Assembly: GCA_947179485.1 (NCBI GenBank)
Contig: OX359247.1
Location: forward strand, 45,295,131-45,359,130
DNA from: Allacma fusca
Lineage: Eukaryota > Arthropoda > Collembola > Symphypleona > Sminthuridae
Direction of reading: 5' to 3'
DNA: 64,000 bases
Below the pieces are notes generated by a model that was not told where the DNA came from, ran no database searches, and was given only the letters and a program-made list of their open reading frames with translations. Below, piece after piece: positions 36,566 through 49,390 of this stretch; the first letter of the stretch is position 1; every line of letters starts with the position of its first letter. Position numbers and translations under genes: made by a program.

Positions 36566-38429
36566 TATAGAAATTAAACGGATCTTGGCAATTATTGAGA
36601 AATAATCTAATAATCTAGTTAACTTATCCGATATTTTGTATGAACAAAATATTAGGGAAAGTTTTAAACTAGTACTAAGCACACCTATGTCAGGAAATCC
36701 TTAGTGAACATGCGTACTTTTTAAGGTTTTACTAGTCAACCGTATTTGTCCCTATGTGAGGTCCAAGATTTTGTAAATATTTACTTAAATTTAATTAGTT
36801 GTGTATTTAGTAAAAATTTAATTACATGAATATTTTTACTATCCGAAGTCAGACGATGTTTACAAAGGGTTTTCAATTTAGACCAGGTAAACGCTTAGAG
36901 CCTTTTTTATTTACACACAGCTTTGGCAATGTGATAAATAAGTTTCTTGTTTACCAAGCCACTTTAGGTTATTAAAATCAGCTTTAGTGATCAAGGACAA
37001 TTTACATGTGTCAATGGCAAATTTTATTATTCCCATGGAGATATGGAATACATATAATATCTGATAATTTTAAACGAATTCGTTTTAGTTTGCTCCTCCA
37101 GGTGGCGCGCAATCTTCTATATAAGTTAATTCTTATTCCATTTTATTTTTACAACTGCACGATTCATTCATTAAGTTATCAATCAAGACAAGATTTACGT
37201 AACCACTTTTGTGAATTTGGTATGGGTTCTTTACGATAGCTTTGGAATAGTCACTTACTTCAGCGCCACATTTCACAGAAATGACGTAAACGAATTCCTG
37301 GAGTCGTGGTGACTGTTGGAGGTGGGTATTCTCCAAGGTGAGTAATTTCTTCCTCCAGTGGGTTAGATACTATTTCAGAGCAATCAGTTTTGGTTACATT
37401 TACTAATTAATCCAAATATCCCTGTCGGACATCAGCTCATCTGTAGATTGCGGAAGGTGCAATACGGGATTTTCAAGAAGCAAGCCAAAGTATTTCGTCT
37501 TTTAGCAATTGCAGAAGCATTGGGATTTGTTGCAAACATAGTATTGATGTCATTGAACGTAGCTGCTCTTCCCGACGTACCTGTTTACCCTTATTTATTT
37601 TTCGTTCAGGAATTGAAGATTGAGGGACAGTGTTACCCAGCATTGCTTTTACAGTTATTTTATGCAATGATTGTATCCCAGTACTAAAGTCAGATTGAGG
37701 TGTTATAGATAGATTTGCCTCATCCATTGATGCATTGCAAATGTTCTTTCCAAAAAATGCGAAAGCAAACAATCCCCTCAGAATAAAATGCATTGTCTAG
37801 GTCAGGATCCTAACTCTGTTGAATGTAAGTTAGACTCCATAGAGAAAACAGTGGAGAAGTACATGGAGTTGGAACAGGTTTGAATAAGTTCAATGATTTT
37901 TTGTCGCTGGCCATTTATTTTTTACAAGGTTTATCAAATGTATCAGTGGTCTTTCCACAATAATTTTTTTTTACTGAAAACATTGAGTCTAAGAATAAGC
38001 CCGGTTTATTATGCTCCCTTATAGATACTTCGTATACCTGGATCCCTTCACGGCGTTAGAGAGCTAATTTTTAGGAATCCTACCTTCACAATCCTTCACT
38101 CCTAGGTTTTGTGAAGGCTTCCTTCAGCTTTCAGAAAAACACATCTTTCCATTCTTTCTTCATCGTTAAAAAAGTTATCTTACCGTGTTGAAGATAACCT
38201 TCGAAGGCTGTGCATCTCTGCCATGAACTGGATTCTGCAAATATATCTAGCAATCCGTAAATTACACTGGCGTATAACGAACGACACTTGTTTTAGGAAA
38301 GCATGTGTTTACTTGATGTCATGGGTAGCAGAGAAGGATATTGTCTCACTCACTAGCCCATGTACGAGATGAATAATAAAATAAAAAAATATTTGGTATT
38401 CCATTTATTAGAAGGTATTTATTAGCAAA
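36566..38429. other. Intergenic between FAS and duplicated copy B
   Basis: AT-rich, with no recognised gene. An open frame at about 37448-37687 lacks an ATG start and resembles no family I know. The segment near 38260-38330 recurs around 55440-55500. Confidence 0.45.
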
Positions 38430-41400
38430 ATCTTCTTCCAGATTTTCTAGAACTTATTTCATTGACTTTTGTCAATTTTTGCAGTCACATGGGTAAAGAC
38501 TAAAGACCATGAACCAATTTTCGAAGGATGTAGAATTTAGAGCAAAGACAGGTGACAGGTGACAGGACGATGTTTAAAGTTTTATGGGTACACGTTGATT
38601 GTGTACACGTGGCTTCAATATGTTATTGTACCTACACTTGGATTACAATATTACTAATCGTTGCATTTATTAAGCGTCTCGTACTCTACAAATCTAAGAA
38701 GTGGTCTGTGAAAAATCTGGATGATCAATAGTGTTCAAAATAATTAATTATGTTTATTGTCTGGTCAAGAACAAACCCAAATTATATGGCTGTCTTTATT
38801 CCTCTAATGTAAGGCAGGGCTATACATATGTACATTCTTCAACAAGACAATAGACCATATCAAAACACACCTCTAAAACCCTATAAAATCCAGTTCAGCT
38901 GAGCTTGAAATATTTTCTCTTAAAATTCATTTTCAAACCTCAGCATCTCCAACTTGTTTTCTAAGTTAAATCATGGAGGCTGCATACTTTTTAATAATAT
39001 TGTTATAACTTCATCTACATATGTATAAAATATGATATATGACAAAATTTGTCTACTCACTAAAGTGAAGTTATGTGGAGGCACAAAACATACTTAAATA
39101 CAAAAAAAACAGCAAAGATCACAGACCCTTTCTTCAATTATGATATTATATTTTCAGAGCAAAATACATATGTACATGTGAAAAGCAAACTATTTACATT
39201 TAATGAGTATAATAAAAGTTCTGCTCCAGAGCATTGTCTTCAAGTTCAAGTGCAAACACTGCAACTCAGTGAGTTTTCACAGTCTACGTCACCGAAGCAA
39301 TTCCAATAGAAATGACCATTGTGAAATGTCCTCTAATTTTCCTACAGACTAGCGAGAAAGTAAACCTGGAATTCCTGTCTGCTCGTCAAAACATGAACAT
39401 TTTGAACGTCAATGTCAATATACTATGCATGTGCTAATTTGTTCTGTGCCGTAATCAGAAGCAATAAAAAAAAATCTTATTTGTGGGGAGTAATTATTCT
39501 TCCCATTGTCAGACAGAAATTCCCAAGTGTGAATTATGGTATTTTTAAGAGCCTGTGAGAAAATATACAATTAACCCCATGCTCCTCCTGACCATTCCTA
39601 GTATGTACTTATCCACACGGAAAGAGTAGCAAAAATTGAAATGTGTACCTCTCTAAACGTTCCATTCGTTAAACAAAAATTACTGTAGATATTGTTCATT
39701 GTCTACAGTATAACATTACTAATTGTAAGAATTGCTCTGTATCCATTGTAAAGCACTTTCTCCTTTTACCCATTTGTCAGATAAGTTTAGGGGCATTGGT
39801 AGAAATCCTTCTCTATACATAGATATACATTTTTACACGATTGTATTGTTTATACGTTTGTTGAATCCCATTGCTTAGCTGTAAATACAAATTGTCAGTT
39901 AAGGCTCAAATAGAACTAACAAAGCAATTTATTTTTTTCCAAAAATGTAAGACAAAAACGAGTGAATTTCCGTGTTTTAGTTATTTCCTTAACGTTTCTT
40001 GTCTGGCTTTTATCCATAAAAATTCATGGTTCTTTGAGTTTTATTACCTGTATCGTATGCAGTACATATACATAACATAAATACTATAGGAGAGTGATCA
40101 TTATTATAATTCCTCTTTTGCCGCTTCATATGCCGTGTTCACTCGTTCAATATTTTTAGTAAACGAAGCCTTGGTTGTCGTTCCTTCTTGACACATTCAG
40201 TGAGTGAAGAGTCAAATGGTCAAAAACGTTTATAACAGTGATGAATTTTAGGGGGATATTCTGTTTGGCTGTTTCTCAATGACTATACTCTCTACTTCAG
40301 TACAGAGAATCTCACTAGCCATGCATCAACTTTTTACCAGGATTCAATCATGCAAAGAGACGATTCATCTGCATAGACTAGTACATACAAAAGACTGATG
40401 GCAAGCATTTACATTCTTCAGGACATTTTAATGTAAATGTTCACATTGGGCACGTATCTCTAATGTGCTCTAATTCTCCTTCAATTTTTACTAATTACCA
40501 ACAGTAGTTTTTATCCATTTTTTTAATACAATCATAGTCATGAGTGTAATCACACCACTGGCTTGCTTTCAATCAACGGCAAAATATTTATAACGAAATT
40601 CAAGGCTTGTAATGTTTTAAAGAATGGTGGAAATTTTGGTAACTTTTATCCAAATTGTGACTTTCATTAGAATGTGAATTATTCGGGAATACAGTACATA
40701 AGTTATTATTAACTAACCCTTCCCAGGGCCCGCAAAGCGGGGTCATTCTAATTTATGCGCGACATTTTCTATCTTTGAATGGAAGCAATGACAGTTCTGT
40801 TATTTTATCGTAAGGCAATTAATAGATTTTCTTAAAATAATCTTGCGCTCGTTCCATGTATTGAATTTTCAAAAACAAGGCAAAAATAAAAATTCATGAA
40901 TGCAAATGTTTATGTTGGGAATTTTATTATTATTTAATTTTGTACTTAAGCTAGATAATCAGCCTTCTTTAAGTATTTCAAGAACACTGTAATGTAAATT
41001 CTAATGAAAACAACACGATACCCGTCCTAATCAGAAGGATAAAGTGGTGATCTTGCAATTAAAAGTACACTGCAAATGAGAGCATGATGGACTATGTGGC
41101 AGCTTATGATGACATTCTAACAATACTGTAATAACTGTACCTTCTACGGATGAGAAGAACCTGGGATTGAGAATTGAGATCCGTGAAGAAATTTGAGCCG
41201 TTTGGACAAAGTCTGTTAGAAAGCTTTGAAACAGACACATTGTTTGTACTGGTGCTGCGAGACGAATTCATTCCTGGAGTCATTTTGGAGAATGAAGCAA
41301 CATATAAGTCATGTGTGTCTATAAAATGAGTCAATTTGCTTCCGAAATTTTTTGAAAAGTGATGTTTCAGTTATGATACCAAAGTCAGCAAAATGTTCAT

Positions 41401-41569
41401 TCATCATCTACTTGCTAAATCAATCTTATTGTTATTGTTTATGACGCAAGTGGGATGACTTATGACCCCGATCTGCTCAATCCTTTTGTTTAAGGATGCT
41501 TCTACTTTGGACTTCCAGCCATTGCACCCTCGCCATCAAACTAATTGCGGGATTGTTGCTCAAAATACA

Positions 41570-43251
41570 TACACTCGGTGGCCACAAATTTGCATTATAA
41601 GTCCATACAAATGGTCTTCGGTGGATAACTTAAACGGGACGTGTACTGAAGGGCTGAAATTTTTAGAACTTATGAGTAGTGGTGTGAAGAGAAAATAGGT
41701 AGGGAAAAAGTAAGGGATTTTGTTGTTCATGTCAGTATAAAATAATTTAAAAACGAAAAAATTGAGAATTCGGTGTGACAAAAATTTGCATTATTACCAT
41801 CACCCTTTAGTTTTAATAGTGGGTATCCCCACCACGGGCCTTAATAAGCTCCTGAAATTTTTTGGAGACGAACTACACTAGTTTTCGCGTCTTTTTTGGT
41901 GGAACACTGTACCACTCTTCCCTGAGAATCCGAAGTAACTCACGACTATTCCGGGCCAAATGGGGGCCATCACTGAGCCCAAGATCAAGCTCGTCCCAAA
42001 AATTTTGAATGGGTTTCTTTTCAGGCGATTCAGTAATTCACAGGAGAACATATATGTGGCTCTTCTGAAACCATGGTTGCACAGATTTGAATGTACGCTT
42101 CGGGTCCTTCGTCCTACTGAAAAATTAATTCCCTGAAATTTTTGAATCTCTTGCAAAGATTCCTTCAAATTTTTCTCAAGGATGGACTGTTGGATCTCCT
42201 TGTTCATGGTGGTTTGAATGGCAACAAGTTTCCCAATGACACTGGCAGAAAAACAGCCCCATACCATCAACAACCCTAAAAATGAGCATGGGGTAAGGTA
42301 ATACTTGTAGGAGGGTTTATTTAAGGTTCTATCCAGCAAGTTTATATTCTCCGCGTTTCACGGTAAACTTGTAGAACCATGGCTGTTATAAGTCTCCTGG
42401 GCTTCTCCACACTCTTGACTGTCCTTTGGTGCTAAAAATATAGATTTTGGAATCCGGAAACCAGTGAAATTTAACCTAGAACTTATTCACACATTTGGAA
42501 AAAAATCGTCCCCTACTACCTTGTTTTGTCAACATATGTTTTGGTGATCACGGATTTTTTCCTGGCAGTATTTCCATTGTATTTGGCTTCCTTGAGTCTT
42601 AGACTTACAGTACGGTCCCTAATACTGACTTTGGCATTTCTTCTTATGCATCTAGCGTTCAGGTTTGGTGGTCTCTTTCTGTGTTTTATGGCTGTATTCA
42701 TTATTTGACCGTCCACTCTCTTGCTGGTAACCCCTGGTCGGCCAGTGTGAGACAGCGATCAATTGTTTCGAACCTCCTGCACCTGAAAATCACTGTTTAA
42801 GCAGCTGGATCCGACACATGTGGCAATTCTGAGGTGTTTTAACAGAAGCATTGTCATTGTACCACCGGACATTTAAAACTGTACAATCCTGGCTTCAAAC
42901 TTTTTTCCATATCATAATTATTTAACAAATTTGATTACAACACTCTATACTGTAAATACAAACAGTAAGATCTAATCCCCAGCTCTTTTTTCGTGAATTG
43001 TGCTGACAGAGCTGGAATGCATTACGCATAATGCAAACTTTTGTCACACCGAATTCTCAAATTTTTTGTTTTCAAATTTTTTTATACTGACATGAACAAC
43101 AAAATCCATACTTTTTCCTTACCAATCTTGTCTTATTACCTCTATTTGTAAATTCTAAAAATTTCAACACATAAGTAGAAGTCCCGTTGGAGTTATCCAC
43201 CGAAGACGATCTGTACAAGTTTATAATGCAAATTATTGGCCGAGCACTGTA
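41570..43251 (-). mobile_element. Tc1/mariner element with IR/DR ends, transposase decayed
   Basis: The element 41572-43249 is flanked by TA (41570-41571, 43250-43251). The terminal inverted repeats are about 240 bp. Each carries an outer and an inner copy of a CAAATTTGCATTAT-like motif, at about 41583 and 41778 on the left and 43030 and 43225 on the right. This is the IR/DR arrangement of Sleeping Beauty-like elements. On the minus strand, frames show RTVSLRLKEA and ARKKSVIT (N-terminal part, about 42520-42700) and LMVWGCFSASVIGKLVAI (catalytic part, about 42200-42270), broken by frameshifts and stops. The paralogous sequence at 8701-8730 is an unoccupied site. Confidence 0.9.
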
Positions 43252-43427
43252 CGTCCCAATACTATTATTTCTACCTTTTGATTTCATGAGAAGGTATTGT
43301 TTGTTGGTATTGTTTGTTGTTGTGAGCAGAAGTGTGCATTATACAGCATGACCATCTTCTGCCCCAACATGTATCTTCTGTAAGCCAAATACTTGCCAAA
43401 AACTATAATAATAATTTTTCCAGGTCC

Positions 43428-44670
43428 TCAAGGGGTAGTGCTCCGCAAGGGTACAAAAATGTTGTACCTGTACCTGAACCTGTACCTGAATTATGGGTAC
43501 ATGGATTTTTTGAACCTATACCCGTACCTGTACCTGAATACCCGGGTTCAATTTTCCTGAACCTGTACCTGTACTCAAACCAAATCAGGAGTACCTGTAC
43601 CTGAAAAGTACCTGTACCCAAAAAGTACCCAAAAAAGTACCTGTACCCGGGTATATTTTAAAAGTACCTGAACCTACCCGGGTATTTTCCATTGTACAAA
43701 TTTAAAGGATTACCAAATATTTTACACGAAATAAAAAATTAAAATATCTGCGACCAAGACATTTTGTCTCAATAAATTTATTTATCAGATTAGATATATT
43801 TTTATTATTTATTCTTGGAAAGAATGACTAAGTACTGGAATTATCAGTGGCTAAAAATGATTACATAAAGGTTGAAAAGGATAATAGATAGCAAAATCTA
43901 CGATATAAATAAGTTCAATCCAACAATACAATAATTAATGCAGTGTAATATTTTCTAAACGTTCAATAATGGCGAGAAATTAAACGATTAAGAATTTGTT
44001 TTGCCCCCTGCAATTGCTTTTGCAATGGAAAACATTTTTTTAGATTCAAACTTCTCAGATTTTAACTTCAGCCAAGCTTTGAAACAAAAACATTTCCTAC
44101 CGTAACTCCACTCTTATATAAGCGTTTATGTGTCAGAAGATCTGGGCCATAGGAGAAGGCTCGCTCAATCTTAGATCTCTGTTCTTTAGCAGTTCCAGGA
44201 ACTGATAAAAAATCTCTGGTCATTCCAGCTAATGCTGGGTAACTAGCCACGTGTTCCTATACGGTGGAATTAGTTTTCCTGACTGAGCTTATACGTATAA
44301 ATTTTAATGTAAAATGTTTCAAGGTCAAAAATTCGGAGGAGTTTTTAAAGCTCAACAACACCTTTACAGGCGTTACTTGGAAATTATTATTGACTGAAAA
44401 GTACCTGAAAGTTCAGGTATTTTACATTCAGGTTCAGGTATTTACCCAGTGCGTACCCGTACCCGATGGGTTTATACCCAAAAGATTACTTTTTGTACCT
44501 GTACCCATACCTGAACCTGAACCTGAATTTTCAGGTATCTAACGACTGAACCTGAACCTGTACCCAAATTGGATGGGTACAAGAAGTATGTACCTGATAC
44601 GTACCTGTACCTGAACCTGTACCCAAACACCCGGGTAAAACCTGTACCCATGAGGGGCACTGTCAAGGGG
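43428..44670 (-). mobile_element. hAT element with transposase C-terminal relic (ACCTGTACCC words)
   Basis: The element 43436-44662 (1227 bp) has ends TAGTGCTCCGC and the complement of CAGTGCCCCTC. It is flanked by a perfect 8-bp duplication TCAAGGGG at 43428-43435 and 44663-44670. Both ends are dense arrays of ACCTGTACCC and ACCTGAACC words. On the minus strand, 44068-44250 encodes YPALAGMTRDFLSVPGTA followed by ERAFSYGPDLLTHKR. This is the conserved C-terminal dimerisation region of hAT transposases, and only that piece survives. Copy A near 8951-8958 is an empty site. Confidence 0.92.
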
Positions 44671-45605
44671 TCACCATAAGACACACAAAGGGGTAAACCT
44701 TTTTTACGGCATCCTTATAAATTAACCACCACGTCATGAAGTGTTTAGCTATTAAAATTGCGCGCTCTTTGCTTCACTTATTCCCCACAAGCACCAATAG
44801 ATGCCGTATTACATGGCTTGAATCGGTTTGTATCTCTCCAAACTCTGAAAAAACTCCACGCCTTAAGTTATTGTCATAACGGCCTCACCGATTCACATCA
44901 TTCCAATCCAAATTTCACGGAAGCATTCTCACGTTTACAATCTTTACAGTTAGGCCAGTTTTTTGTTTCTATTTTGCATTTAATTTGTTATTTTTTAGTT
45001 TGCATTTACTTATGGTTGTGGAAAGTTTTGTAAATAATATAAATTTACAGGATCAAATAATATAATTATTAATGCCGTATGTATTCGAAGTTTTGGAATT
45101 ATATCGTGGTAATGGCTGTTCTTAATTATGAGTGTTTTATATAGCAGAGTAATCATATGTTGCATTTGTGCTGCATTATGAAAGAAACTTGAAGGAAAAA
45201 TTGGCGATGCTGAATATCGAGGAGAAATACTTGATGATAGAAATGAACCATTTACATCAAGCGTTGTATTTAAAGAAGTTTTCAATCGATGAATAACTTT
45301 AACTTACGATATGAGGGACTAACTCCCAGCCGCCAACTACGGAGCAAAATGGGGCATCGCAGTACTTGGTGGGCAGTTCCCAAGTACGCTCAACAGTGAT
45401 ATTTACGTGTCCAAGCACCAAGTAATTACTCCTACAAAGCAGGGCTTTTTAATAGTTTCAATATTGTATGGCGCTTTGGCGGGTTTAAATGGGGGCAATA
45501 TTAATTTAAATTATTGCACAGAAATTAATTGTTAACACTATTACTTACAACTTAAGACTTTTGCCGTTGTTCCCTGGCACAAGGGCAAGAAGTTTCTAGT
45601 TGTTA

Positions 45606-46454
45606 GAGGTGATTACCGGAAGCGGGCGTTTTGATTCGGGCTGTAAATACGAACTTACATCGGGCTACCACCGGGTTCGGGATACACTAAAACACTGAAA
45701 CCGGGCTCTGTTCGGGCGTACACCAGCATTTATTTTTCATTCGGGTTTCGTGCCGGCCAGAAATTACAGTGCTGACTGACACTGCGCAGAGTTCAAACAT
45801 TGCTTTAAACGATCCCTTCAGTTTGACAGTTAATGCTCAAACATTTTGCACAGGATTGACTTTAAATCATTGAAGGACAGATCTATTTGGTGGAGCACTA
45901 GCTATGCAGACGTTCTTTCATAAAAAGACTTAATTTTGAAATGCATGTTATACTTATTATAGCTTTAAAGTAATGTACTTTGTTTGTATCTAGTTTAACA
46001 TGTATTGTTAATTCGCTAACGTTTTGCTAATTAAATAAAGGCGTGAAAGCTTGCTTTTTGCGAAACGTAGATATTATAAAGATACCTATAAATGCCTAGA
46101 TAAAACCAACCTATACATAACATCTTGTATAATTTCCAGTGGTTTGGTTGCAGGGAGTGAATATTAGAAGGGTTCGAGTATGTAAACAAAGGTTTCGCAG
46201 CGGATTCGATTGTTACTAAAATGCCGGGTTTTCGTCGGGTTCGGGTTTTGAACACATTCAAAAAACAGGCTTTTAGCGGATTCGGGTCGTAAAAGATCTT
46301 GATCACCGGGTTTCTACCGGGTTTGGGCTTCATAAAATTCAAGGTCCATAACATGGACCGGGTTGAATATCAAATATTTAGCCCTTTGGTGTGCCGGGTG
46401 GGGCTAGTAGTCTTTTTTCGGATTTCTTTCGGGTTCGAGCCTGAAGTCCACCTC
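45606..46454. mobile_element. Word-array insert (CGGGTTCGGG type), probable hAT relative
   Basis: Present in copy B and absent at the corresponding place in copy A (about 9246-9260). The ends AGAGGTG and CACCTC are complementary. Both flanks of a unique core are rich in CGGGTTCGGG and ACCGGG words. No convincing target duplication remains. Confidence 0.55.
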
Positions 46455-46680
46455 GTCGATGTTGAAAATAGAACGTACCAGTGAGGGATACTTATATTGT
46501 GCTCATTGTACGTTCATAAGAGGTATAATTAACGGAGTCTCAGGTATCCCGGGCTCTTGACCTACAATTCGTACTACAGCTTGTGATTTACAAGCAGTGT
46601 TATATTTTATTGTTCACCAAAGTGTAATATTGTCGAAGTAATGGTTGTTACATAAATTTAAAATGATGGAAAAAATGTGT

Positions 46681-47342
46681 TTTGTTATGGTAAAATATCG
46701 AGCGTAAAATGATATATGAGAAATGCAATGATAATTTATAATTATTATCTTCATTGCAAGATCGGGAGCAAGTGAGTGACTGCTGAAATAGGTGCAAACC
46801 TCATCATTAACACCGTCATGTGGAATTCTAACATCATTGGTATGTTACGACATTCTTGGATATCTGCACAATCTTTTGAGCATTCCCACAGTAACTACAT
46901 ATCTATACGATAACGACGTACAAATTATGAATTATGGAACTGCCGAAATGTTTTCCTGAAACATTCGTAGAAATAACTCGAGATAAATTAGTTTCAAGGA
47001 GAAAATGTTTAGGTAGCGTGTGTGTTTAGTGGCCTTGGATTAGGCCACCGCACATGTACAACTCAGACATGAATGTTTCATGTGTGACTCATGTTTCAAC
47101 TCATGTTCATGTATCGGATTACCGAATCACAAACCATTCATGTGTATTTAAAACATACTTGACATCAGACATGATTTTTCAAGTCATGTCTTATGTCATG
47201 TGCAGGTTACCTTGAAAACATGACGATGATTTCATGTACACTTTCATGTTAACAAAATCAGAAGACATGAACTCAAGCTCAAAAATCCGTGCACTGCACT
47301 GATTTGGGCAAACTTTGTTTGCATGTGCACGAAAGTGAAACT
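46681..47342. mobile_element. Unassigned DNA plus a CATG-word block
   Basis: 46690-47040 shows nothing recognisable. 47050-47300 is dominated by TCATGT/ACATGA words and may be a small decayed word-array element, with GATTAGGC and ATTTGGGC as poorly matching flanks. Low certainty. Confidence 0.3.
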
Positions 47343-48996
47343 TACAGTATGTAAAACAATTGTTCACACTCCCCGTGCCATCTCTGGTTTTTTGTTAATA
47401 TCTCTGAAGTTATTTAACATAGAAAATATATTTAGCATGCAAAACGTTCCTCACAGCATAGAGAACATATCGGTACTTTTTATTTTGGCAAAAGTGTTGA
47501 CCAGTCAGAGCCAGACCCGCCAAACCGTTCGGACATAAAAAATGACAAAACAATTGTTACACCCCTACCGTTATTTGTAATTACGAAATTATTCCAAGTA
47601 CTTCAAGAAGCCTTATCAGCTGTAATTGCAAAAAACGTAAGTTCTTACGTATTAGAGAATTTAAAAATAATTATATAACCACTGGGTTAATTATATAATT
47701 AATACTATGGTTACCCCTCGGGGCCATGGTATTGAGGCTATACAGAAAATTATTTTATTATTTTCTAAGAGTGATGTGTATACAAAAATATCCAAAAAGT
47801 GTAAAATCAATGTTAACACTGTTGTATTAATAATTAAAAAAATATTAAAAATGGTTCAGTGTTGAATATCCCCGGGAGAGGAAGCAAATTCGGTACTACC
47901 CCCAAGAATTTACCGAAGAATTCGGAGCATGGTGGAAGTAAATCGCCTGATTTCGGCTCCTGAAGTTACTTTGGAAGTAAGGGAAAAGGATGGGGTAATA
48001 ATCTCCCAACAAACGGCGACCAACAGAATAAAGAGCACCAGGGTAAACAGTAGGGTCGCGCGGAAAAAGTCCTAGATCAGCAAGACCAACAGGCGGAAGC
48101 GTCTTGAATGGGCCAGGAGCTGTGACAGTTGGACTATGGACGACTGAAAACAAGTAAATTGGTCCCACAAGTCCCAATTCAACTTATTTGGCGACCAGAG
48201 TTTGGAGGAAACCCGGGTACGATACTTTGATGAAGTACGTGCGTCCGACAGTCTATCATGGAGGTGATTCAGTGATGTGTTATGAGGGTACATGGGGTAA
48301 ATTTGGGCCGGATATTTGTGTCCCATACCGGGAATTATGGTGATGGAGGTGTGCCTGGACATCCTGGAAAAGAATTTGCAACAATCGGCAAGAAAACGCC
48401 GGGTTCGGGGGAGGTAAACCTGCCAACAGGATACTGACCCGAAACATACCGCCATCGCTGTGAAGCTATAGTTCAAGGACAATCGCGTAAAAGTATTGGA
48501 TTGGGCCCCCAGTCACCAGACCTTAACCCGCTTGATCATCTCTGGGTGGAACTTGAAAAAGGAATAAATATTCGCCGCCAAAAACACAAAAATGTGCTAA
48601 TTGGAACATCGCTGGGTGAGTGGGGGAAAATCCTCCCGAGGTAGCCCCGAATTTAATCGAGTCAATGCCAAGACGTATCCTAGCGGTCATACAGGACACG
48701 GGCTATGCGGCTGGCTATTGATTGTAGGTCAAATAAATTTATTGTTTGTGTAGATAATTAAAATTTATAAGGGTGTGAACAATTTTTTGACCAATTATTT
48801 TGGGATCTAGGCGGCTGATCGATATTTTTGGAGGCGGGTTAAACATTTGGGCAAAATATTTTCCTCGTACATATTATTATCATGCATAACTTTAATTCTA
48901 GTGGTGTTTTGGTTTATCTAAATGTATATAATGAAGAATATTTGACCATGAATGTGAATGTGTCTAAGGGTGGGAACAATTGTTGTACATACTGTA
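47343..48996 (+). mobile_element. Tc1-like element with IR/DR ends and transposase pseudogene
   Basis: The element 47345-48994 is flanked by TA. The ends CAGTATGTAAAACAATTGTT and its near-complement contain a CAATTGTT core followed by CACxCC. This motif recurs inside each terminal repeat (about 47550 and 48770), an IR/DR pattern. On the + strand, about 48090-48720 gives broken frames with RKRLEWAR, LFGDQSLEETRVRYFDEV, DPKHTAIAVKL and VLDWAPQSPDLNPLDHLW, the Tc1 transposase catalytic region. Stops and frameshifts make it inactive. Confidence 0.9.
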
Positions 48997-49390
48997 TATT
49001 TAAAGATTTTTAGTAGGGTAGGGAAATAGAGTTTGATTGTTAACTGTAAAGGACACATGACCATACGTCAATCCGTTTGAAAGGTATAGCAAATGCAAGA
49101 CGTTTTGATAATTGTATCCAGAAATAATTTTCAGAGATCAAACGGCTGACCCTGGGTCAGGCAAAATATCAAAAGGTACATCTAGAATGTTCGTTCGATG
49201 TTCGACGGAAATGACTCGTCTATAAGAGAATTTCACTTTTTAAAAACACGAATATTTTCATGTCACCATAAGGTATGCAAGTAATAGCTAAACGTTGTCA
49301 TGTCGCTCCATTCCTTGCGCGTATTGAGCGGGAAACCTGAATCAGGTGCCGATAGATTATTGCCGCCACGAGGTAGAATACTACGTGTTA
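48997..49390. other. Short intergenic stretch, nothing recognised
   Basis: Lies between the Tc1 element and the Helitron terminus. No feature identified. Confidence 0.4.

Larger units (their letters stand above)
38430..46680. repeat. Segmental duplication, copy B, left part
   Basis: Diverged counterpart of 5030-9480, colinear but interrupted. Relative to copy A it contains a Tc1 element (41572-43249), a hAT element (43436-44662), about 750 bp near 44690-45450, and a word-array insert (about 45606-46454). No conserved coding frame. Confidence 0.75.

Noticed and set aside
37448-37687. 79-codon hydrophobic frame downstream of FAS
   Set aside because: It lacks an ATG start, a splice context or a recognisable family.
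48072-48482. 136-codon minus-strand frame
   Set aside because: It is the antisense shadow of the Tc1 transposase pseudogene on the + strand.
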